A DNA stretch of 5,472 nt, taken from NCBI GenBank assembly GCA_028287035.1, contig JAQBQL010000080.1:1-5472 (forward strand). The letters run 5' to 3'. A program made the position numbers and the translations under genes. The notes under the pieces were generated by a model. That model made no database searches. It was not told the origin of the DNA and was given only the letters and a program-made list of their open reading frames with translations. Position 1 is the stretch's first letter. Every line of letters starts with the position of its first letter. Positions 1 through 5,472 of this stretch are shown here, piece by piece. The stretch comes from Labilithrix sp. (lineage in GTDB: Bacteria; Myxococcota; Polyangia; Polyangiales; Polyangiaceae).

Positions 1-64
1 CGGCGACCGCGGTGAGCGCGAGCAGAGTTCCGAGCCAGGCGACAGAGGTGGACCGGGGCGTCAT
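1..64 (-). CDS. 5' end of a gene for a probable exported protein (partial, runs off the left edge)
   Basis: Reading the minus strand from the ATG at 64 gives 21 codons, translating to MTPRSTSVAWLGTLLALTAV plus A, before the window ends. A short N-terminal segment with one arginine is followed by a hydrophobic stretch (W10 to A21). This is the layout of a Sec signal peptide or a single N-terminal anchor. The cleavage region and the mature protein lie outside the window, so no function can be assigned. No clear Shine-Dalgarno sequence precedes the ATG. A TATAGT box lies only about ten bases upstream (74-79, minus), so the transcript might be nearly leaderless. The gene is divergent from the desaturase. 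The evidence is the signal-like N terminus and gene spacing only, so a chance open stretch is possible. Confidence 0.45.
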   Translation of the reverse strand, partial: MTPRSTSVAWLGTLLALTAVA

Positions 65-73
65 GCGGCGCGC

Positions 74-79
74 ACTATA
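74..79 (-). promoter_or_regulatory. Possible -10 box (TATAGT) for the leftward gene
   Basis: On the minus strand the hexamer TATAGT matches the sigma-70-type -10 consensus at five of six positions, and it stands out in a very G+C-rich surrounding. Transcription from it would begin near position 67, leaving only a few untranslated bases before the ATG at 64. No good -35 hexamer is visible 16-18 bases upstream. This is weak evidence from one motif. Confidence 0.25.
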
Positions 80-203
80 CCGTCGTTTCGTGGGTCCGGC
101 TCACGGGTGAGTAGCGGCGTTCGCACCGCGCCGGGCAATCATGACCGAAAAAGGACAGTTCCGAGCTTGCCCGGACGCGGGCCCGACAGTACGAGTTGGG
201 GCA

Positions 204-1196
204 ATGTTGCCGCGTAACCCCGCAGATTACCGGTCGCTTCTCTGGGCCGCCCTGATGCCCGTGGTCGTGATCGCGCAGCTCCTGAAGCCGGCCCTCGTGC
301 CGTACCTCTCGCCGGTGAGCTTCTACTTCGCGATGGCCGCCGGGACGATGGCGCACAACCACAATCACTGCCCGACGTTCAAGAACCGTCGCGTGAACGA
401 GTGGTACGCGACCTGGATCAGCCTCTTCTACGGCTACCCCACCTTCGCGTGGATCCCGACGCACAACCTCAATCACCACAAGCACGTGAACCGCGAGGGC
501 GACGCGACGATCACGTGGCGTCACACGAACCGCAACACCTGGTACGTGGCCGTCTCTTACTTCTTCATCTCGTCGTACTACCAGGCGACGCCGATCAAGG
601 AGTACATCGCCAAGGCGAAGCGCTCGAACCCGAAGCTGCACAAGCACATCGTCAAGCAGTACGCGGTGTGGGGCACGGCGCTCGCCTCCACCCTCGTCGC
701 CTCGATCGCGCTGCACGGTCCGTGGACCGGCTTCAAGGTCTTCGCCTTCGCGTACGGCCTGCCCTGCCTGTTCGGCACGTGGTCGATGATGTGGTTCAAC
801 TACATGCAGCACGTGCACTGCGACCCCTGGTCGGAGCACAACCACTCCCGCAACATCACGGGCCGCGTCTTCAACTTCCTCGTGTTCAACAACGGGCTCC
901 ACACGATCCACCACGAGAACCCGGGCTCGCACTGGAGCAAGGCTTACGGCCTCCACGAGGAGATCGTCGCCAAGATCGATCCGGCCCTCAACGAGCCGAG
1001 CTTCCTCTGGTGGGTCTTCCGCGCGTACGTCGTCACCGCCTTCTTCCCGAGCCTCGAGACGAAGCAGCTCGGCCGCGCGCCCTTCGACGCTCCGGAAGGC
1101 GCGAGCATCGGCCCCAAGACGAAGATGCGCGAGAAGGGCCCGATCATCGACTCCGTCGATGCGGTCGAGGCCGGCACCAACGCCCAGATGGCCTGA
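204..1196 (+). CDS. Membrane-bound fatty acid desaturase/hydroxylase-family di-iron protein
   Basis: This 330-residue integral membrane protein has the histidine signature of the FA_desaturase family (Pfam PF00487), whose members use a non-haem di-iron centre and O2 to desaturate or hydroxylate acyl chains. Box 1 is HNHNH (residues 51-55), box 2 is HNLNHHKH (87-94) and box 3 is HTIHH (233-237). Further histidine pairs occur at QHVHCD (202-207) and EHNHS (211-215). Hydrophobic segments lie near 12-34, 36-48, 113-126, 152-170 and 177-198, giving a polytopic protein with its boxes on one face. I chose the ATG at 204. The in-frame ATG at 141 would add 21 residues rich in codons rare here (AAA, GGA, GTA, CGA) and has no Shine-Dalgarno sequence; 204 has only a weak GGGG (198-201) very close to it. 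The substrate and regiospecificity cannot be read from sequence. A sterol, carotenoid or alkane oxygenase of the same fold is a less likely alternative. Confidence 0.9.
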   Translation: MLPRNPADYRSLLWAALMPVVVIAQLLKPALVPYLSPVSFYFAMAAGTMAHNHNHCPTFKNRRVNEWYATWISLFYGYPTFAWIPTHNLNHHKHVNREGDATITWRHTNRNTWYVAVSYFFISSYYQATPIKEYIAKAKRSNPKLHKHIVKQYAVWGTALASTLVASIALHGPWTGFKVFAFAYGLPCLFGTWSMMWFNYMQHVHCDPWSEHNHSRNITGRVFNFLVFNNGLHTIHHENPGSHWSKAYGLHEEIVAKIDPALNEPSFLWWVFRAYVVTAFFPSLETKQLGRAPFDAPEGASIGPKTKMREKGPIIDSVDAVEAGTNAQMA

Positions 1197-1203
1197 TGGC
1201 CTG
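1188..1203 (+). repeat. 8-bp perfect tandem duplication across the desaturase stop codon
   Basis: ATGGCCTG occurs twice in immediate succession (1188-1195 and 1196-1203), followed by A. The desaturase stop TGA (1194-1196) spans the junction. A third GGCC follows at 1206-1209, so the RNA can form alternative 4-bp GGCC/GGCC stems with TGAT or TGAA loops. There is no T-tract on either side, so this is not a standard intrinsic terminator. Losing one copy would leave the protein unchanged, because the next bases again read ATG GCC TGA. Confidence 0.8.
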
Positions 1204-1209
1204 AAGGCC

Positions 1210-2322
1210 TCAGCCGACCGCGAGGACCAGGATCCGCGCGGTCTGGTCGGCGCGGTTGTTGTCGTCGCTCACGAGGATGACGCTGGGGCGCCCGTCGGGC
1301 AGCACGGGCCCGAGCGTCAGCCCCTCGTAGTTGTCGAGCAGCGGCGAGGGCTGCTGCTGCTTCGGCGCGGGAAGGCCGCGCGCGGGTAGCTGGACGAGAT
1401 CGACGACGAGCCGCTTCGCGACGGACGGCGCGCCTTCCGCGAGCGCCGCGGTCCCGAGGCAGCTCGCGCGCATGTCGGCGAGCGCCACCCGGTAGACGCG
1501 CGCGGTGTTGCCGCTTCCGCGCGACCACCCGCGCTCGAGGACGAGCAGCTCGTCGTCGGAGATCGCCGCGAGATCGGCGACGCCGAAGTCGCCCGAGGCA
1601 TGCGGCACCGCGTCGGTGCTGTAGGCGTGCTCCTCGTACTGTCCGGTGTCGCGCGCGATGCGCAGGATCCTCAGCATCGAGCCGCTGCGGTCCGAGGAGA
1701 TCTCGCCGTCGCAGCTCAGCGCCGACTCGCTCGTCGTGAAGAGATAGCGCCCGCTCGGCGACCGCGTGAGCGACTCGAGGCTCTTGTTGTCGCGCGCCTT
1801 CGCGAAGTGCGCGGGCAGCGCGATGTCGCGGCGGAGCCGGCCGGCGCGGTCGATCTCGAGCACCCGCGGGCCCTTCTCGCTCGCCACGATGAACCCGTCG
1901 TCGAGCACCACGATGCCCTCCAGGTCGAGCGGGAACGACACGTCGAGCGCGATGGTCGCCCCGAGCGTCCACGTCCGCAGCGCGCGATCGGGGACGATGC
2001 GCACGATGTTCGCCGACGCGTCCTGCACCGCCCACAGCGTGCGGGTCGCGTCGTCCCAGGCGACGCCGGAGAGCTCGCGCGCGCGCTTGTCGCCCGTCGG
2101 CAGATCGAACCACGAATAGACGGCAACGCCGGGGGCGCCGGGGGTCGCCGCCTGCACGGCGAGCGCGCGGTCCATCGCGGCAGCCCGGACGCGCGTGCGC
2201 TCGGCAGCGCCTCCGCCAGGCGCGCCGCACCCCGGAAGCGCGGCAGCGAGCATGGCACTGGTCGCGAAGCGGCCGAGCTGCCTTCGCGAGATGGCTGGTT
2301 TTTTCCAGGCGGGCGGAGGCAT
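1210..2322 (-). CDS. Tat-exported lipoprotein of the esterase-like/phytase-like family
   Basis: This 370-residue protein matches the style of the phytase-like (esterase-like activity of phytase) Pfam family PF13449, a beta-propeller group found in exported proteins. Supporting stretches are ELSGVAWD (83-90), FPLDLEGIVVLDDGFIVASE (130-149), SLESLTRSPSGRYLFTTSE (181-199), and NYEGLTLGPVLPDGR (331-345) followed by SDDNN (352-356). The N terminus has a twin-arginine motif SRRQLG (12-17), a hydrophobic stretch and an LPGC lipobox with Cys32. It should therefore cross the inner membrane folded through Tat and then be lipid-anchored. The ATG at 2322 is chosen because it places this signal at the N terminus and has AAGGG eight bases upstream; an in-frame GTG 11 codons earlier lacks that support. 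The substrate is unknown, and true phytase or phosphodiesterase activity is not shown. It converges with the desaturase and diverges from lon. Confidence 0.85.
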   Translation of the reverse strand: MPPPAWKKPAISRRQLGRFATSAMLAAALPGCGAPGGGAAERTRVRAAAMDRALAVQAATPGAPGVAVYSWFDLPTGDKRARELSGVAWDDATRTLWAVQDASANIVRIVPDRALRTWTLGATIALDVSFPLDLEGIVVLDDGFIVASEKGPRVLEIDRAGRLRRDIALPAHFAKARDNKSLESLTRSPSGRYLFTTSESALSCDGEISSDRSGSMLRILRIARDTGQYEEHAYSTDAVPHASGDFGVADLAAISDDELLVLERGWSRGSGNTARVYRVALADMRASCLGTAALAEGAPSVAKRLVVDLVQLPARGLPAPKQQQPSPLLDNYEGLTLGPVLPDGRPSVILVSDDNNRADQTARILVLAVG

Positions 2323-2330
2323 CCGGGGTA

Positions 2331-2335
2331 CCCTT
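2331..2335 (-). promoter_or_regulatory. Ribosome binding site of the phytase-like lipoprotein gene
   Basis: On the minus strand AAGGG sits eight bases before the ATG at 2322, a normal Shine-Dalgarno spacing. It supports that start over the upstream in-frame GTG. It lies within the 48-bp gap shared with lon. Confidence 0.6.
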
Positions 2336-2358
2336 GGTCCCTCCGTGCTGCCCACAAT

Positions 2359-2364
2359 AAAGGA
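2359..2364 (+). promoter_or_regulatory. Ribosome binding site deciding the lon GTG start
   Basis: AAAGGA ends six bases before the GTG at 2371. The reading frame stays open far upstream (to about 1600), so this site and the family-typical N terminus that follows are what fix the start. The upstream open frame is antisense to the lipoprotein gene. Confidence 0.75.
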
Positions 2365-2370
2365 CGAGAA

Positions 2371-4764
<2,394 letters not shown>

Positions 4765-4774
4765 ACGAGCACCT

Positions 4775-4790
4775 GCTTCTTCGGTGAAGC
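4775..4790 (+). other. Small hairpin in the lon/membrane-gene junction
   Basis: GCTTC (4775-4779) and GAAGC (4786-4790) form a perfect 5-bp stem around a TTCGGT loop. There is no T-tract after it, so it is unlikely to be an intrinsic terminator. The GGTGA ribosome binding site of the next gene (4783-4787) is partly in the loop and partly in the stem. CAC at 4770-4772 could additionally pair with the GTG start codon. It may modulate initiation, or be chance given its small size. Confidence 0.35.
4783..4787 (+). promoter_or_regulatory. Ribosome binding site of the downstream membrane gene
   Basis: GGTGA matches the downstream half of the consensus complementary to the 16S rRNA 3' end (AAGGAGGTGA). 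It lies seven bases before the GTG at 4795. The only in-frame codon limits between this GTG and the lon stop contain no other start codon. Confidence 0.5.
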
Positions 4791-4794
4791 GCAC

Positions 4795-5472
4795 GTGAAG
4801 AGGGTCTCCCTTCCCCACCCCGCCGCGATCGCGTTCGTCGTGGTCGCGCTCGGCGCGGTGGGATTCCTTCCGCTCTTCGGCGGGCCAGGGTACGAGCACG
4901 CGCTCGCCACCGGCCTCCTCGTGCCGAGCGCCGCCGCGATCGCCACCGCCGTGCTCGTCGCGCGCGAGGGCACCGTCGATCCTCTCGCGTCGCTCGCGCG
5001 CGGGGTGCTGCTCGGGCTCGGCCTCGCTGCGCTCTCGCTGCTGACCGCGCTCGGTCATGCCGCGCGCGTCGGCATCTGCGAGCTGTGGGGCGCGCTCCTG
5101 TACTTCGCGCTGACCGCGGGCGCGGGCTCGGTGATGGGCGGCGCCTGGGGCGCGGTCGTCGGCGAGCTCACCGGCGCGCTCGCGCGACGGGGGCGCGTCG
5201 TGAAGCCCCGGCGGCGCGCCGCCCTCGCCGTGGTGCTCGCGCTCGCCGGTCCGGTCGTGTGCGCGGCCATCAGCGTGGGCCGCTTCCTGTCGTCGCCGAT
5301 GATCTTCGCGTACGACCCGTTCGTCGGCTACTTCAGCGGCACCCTCTACGACACCCTGATCGACGCCGGGACCGCCATGCTCACGTACCGTGTCGGGTCG
5401 TTCGCGACGCTGACGAGCCTCGCGCTCGCCGCCTCGGTCCTCGGCCGGGACGCGCGCCGTCCGTTCGGGCTC
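4795..5472 (+). CDS. Polytopic membrane protein of unknown function (partial, runs off the right edge)
   Basis: Translation from the GTG at 4795 stays open for 226 codons to the window edge, with the strong G/C third-position bias of its neighbours. I do not recognise the family. Hydrophobic segments lie near residues 11-28, 36-57, 67-87, 95-128, 143-162 and 203-216, so it has about six membrane spans, with positively charged loops such as RRGRVVKPRRR (131-141). Between the fifth and sixth spans is a non-membrane loop (about 167-199) rich in aromatic, Asp, Gly and Thr residues, with FAYDPFVGYFSGTLYD (171-186) at its core; its composition suggests a conserved functional or docking segment. The GTG is the first possible start after lon, with GGTGA seven bases upstream. 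Same strand and a 30-base gap suggest co-transcription with lon. A soluble catalytic domain may follow beyond the edge. Confidence 0.75.
   Translation, partial: MKRVSLPHPAAIAFVVVALGAVGFLPLFGGPGYEHALATGLLVPSAAAIATAVLVAREGTVDPLASLARGVLLGLGLAALSLLTALGHAARVGICELWGALLYFALTAGAGSVMGGAWGAVVGELTGALARRGRVVKPRRRAALAVVLALAGPVVCAAISVGRFLSSPMIFAYDPFVGYFSGTLYDTLIDAGTAMLTYRVGSFATLTSLALAASVLGRDARRPFGL

Noticed and set aside
141..203. ATG at 141 as the desaturase start
   Set aside because: The 21 added codons are untypical of the local codon usage and lack an upstream ribosome binding site. The protein from 204 leads directly into the first membrane region. This is not excluded with certainty.
75..956. Minus-strand open frame of 293 codons opposite the desaturase
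   Set aside because: Its translation is Arg/Val/Glu-rich with no recognisable domain. It mirrors the desaturase codons and conflicts with the clear histidine-box protein on the plus strand.
1600..2370. Upstream in-frame extension of lon by about 257 codons
   Set aside because: It is the antisense of the lipoprotein gene. The GTG at 2371 has a good ribosome binding site and begins a standard Lon N terminus.
4765..4794. Intrinsic terminator after lon
   Set aside because: The hairpin stem is only 5 bp and is followed by GCAC rather than a T-tract. The gap also holds the next gene's ribosome binding site.

Overview
This is a G+C-rich bacterial segment whose codon third positions are overwhelmingly G or C. 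It carries five recognisable genes, two of them cut by the window edges. Strong codon bias, a GTG-initiated Lon protease with a proline-rich tail, a Tat-type lipoprotein signal and a membrane-bound desaturase would fit a Myxococcota or other 'delta-proteobacterial' genome. That placement is inference from style, not proof.

Layout from left to right. Positions 1-64 (minus) hold the first 21 codons of a gene running off the left edge, which begin with a probable signal peptide. A divergent gap follows, then a membrane-bound fatty-acid desaturase/hydroxylase-type di-iron protein (204-1196, plus) with three histidine boxes. It meets, tail to tail and only 13 bp away, a 370-residue predicted Tat-exported lipoprotein of the esterase-like/phytase-like beta-propeller family (1210-2322, minus). 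A 48-bp divergent gap separates that gene from a complete ATP-dependent Lon protease (2371-4764, plus). Thirty bases after lon, in the same reading frame, a polytopic membrane protein starts (4795) and runs off the right edge.

Functionally this looks like ordinary chromosomal content: protein quality control (Lon), membrane lipid modification (desaturase), an envelope lipoprotein and an unassigned membrane protein. I see no mobile element, CRISPR array, RNA gene or convincing intrinsic terminator. I also do not see a coherent novel system. The points most worth checking are the uncharacterised membrane gene behind lon, the export signal and role of the phytase-like lipoprotein, the crowded lon/lipoprotein divergent control region, and the extra histidine pairs in the desaturase. 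Very long antisense open frames opposite lon and the lipoprotein gene are explained by codon bias and are not genes.
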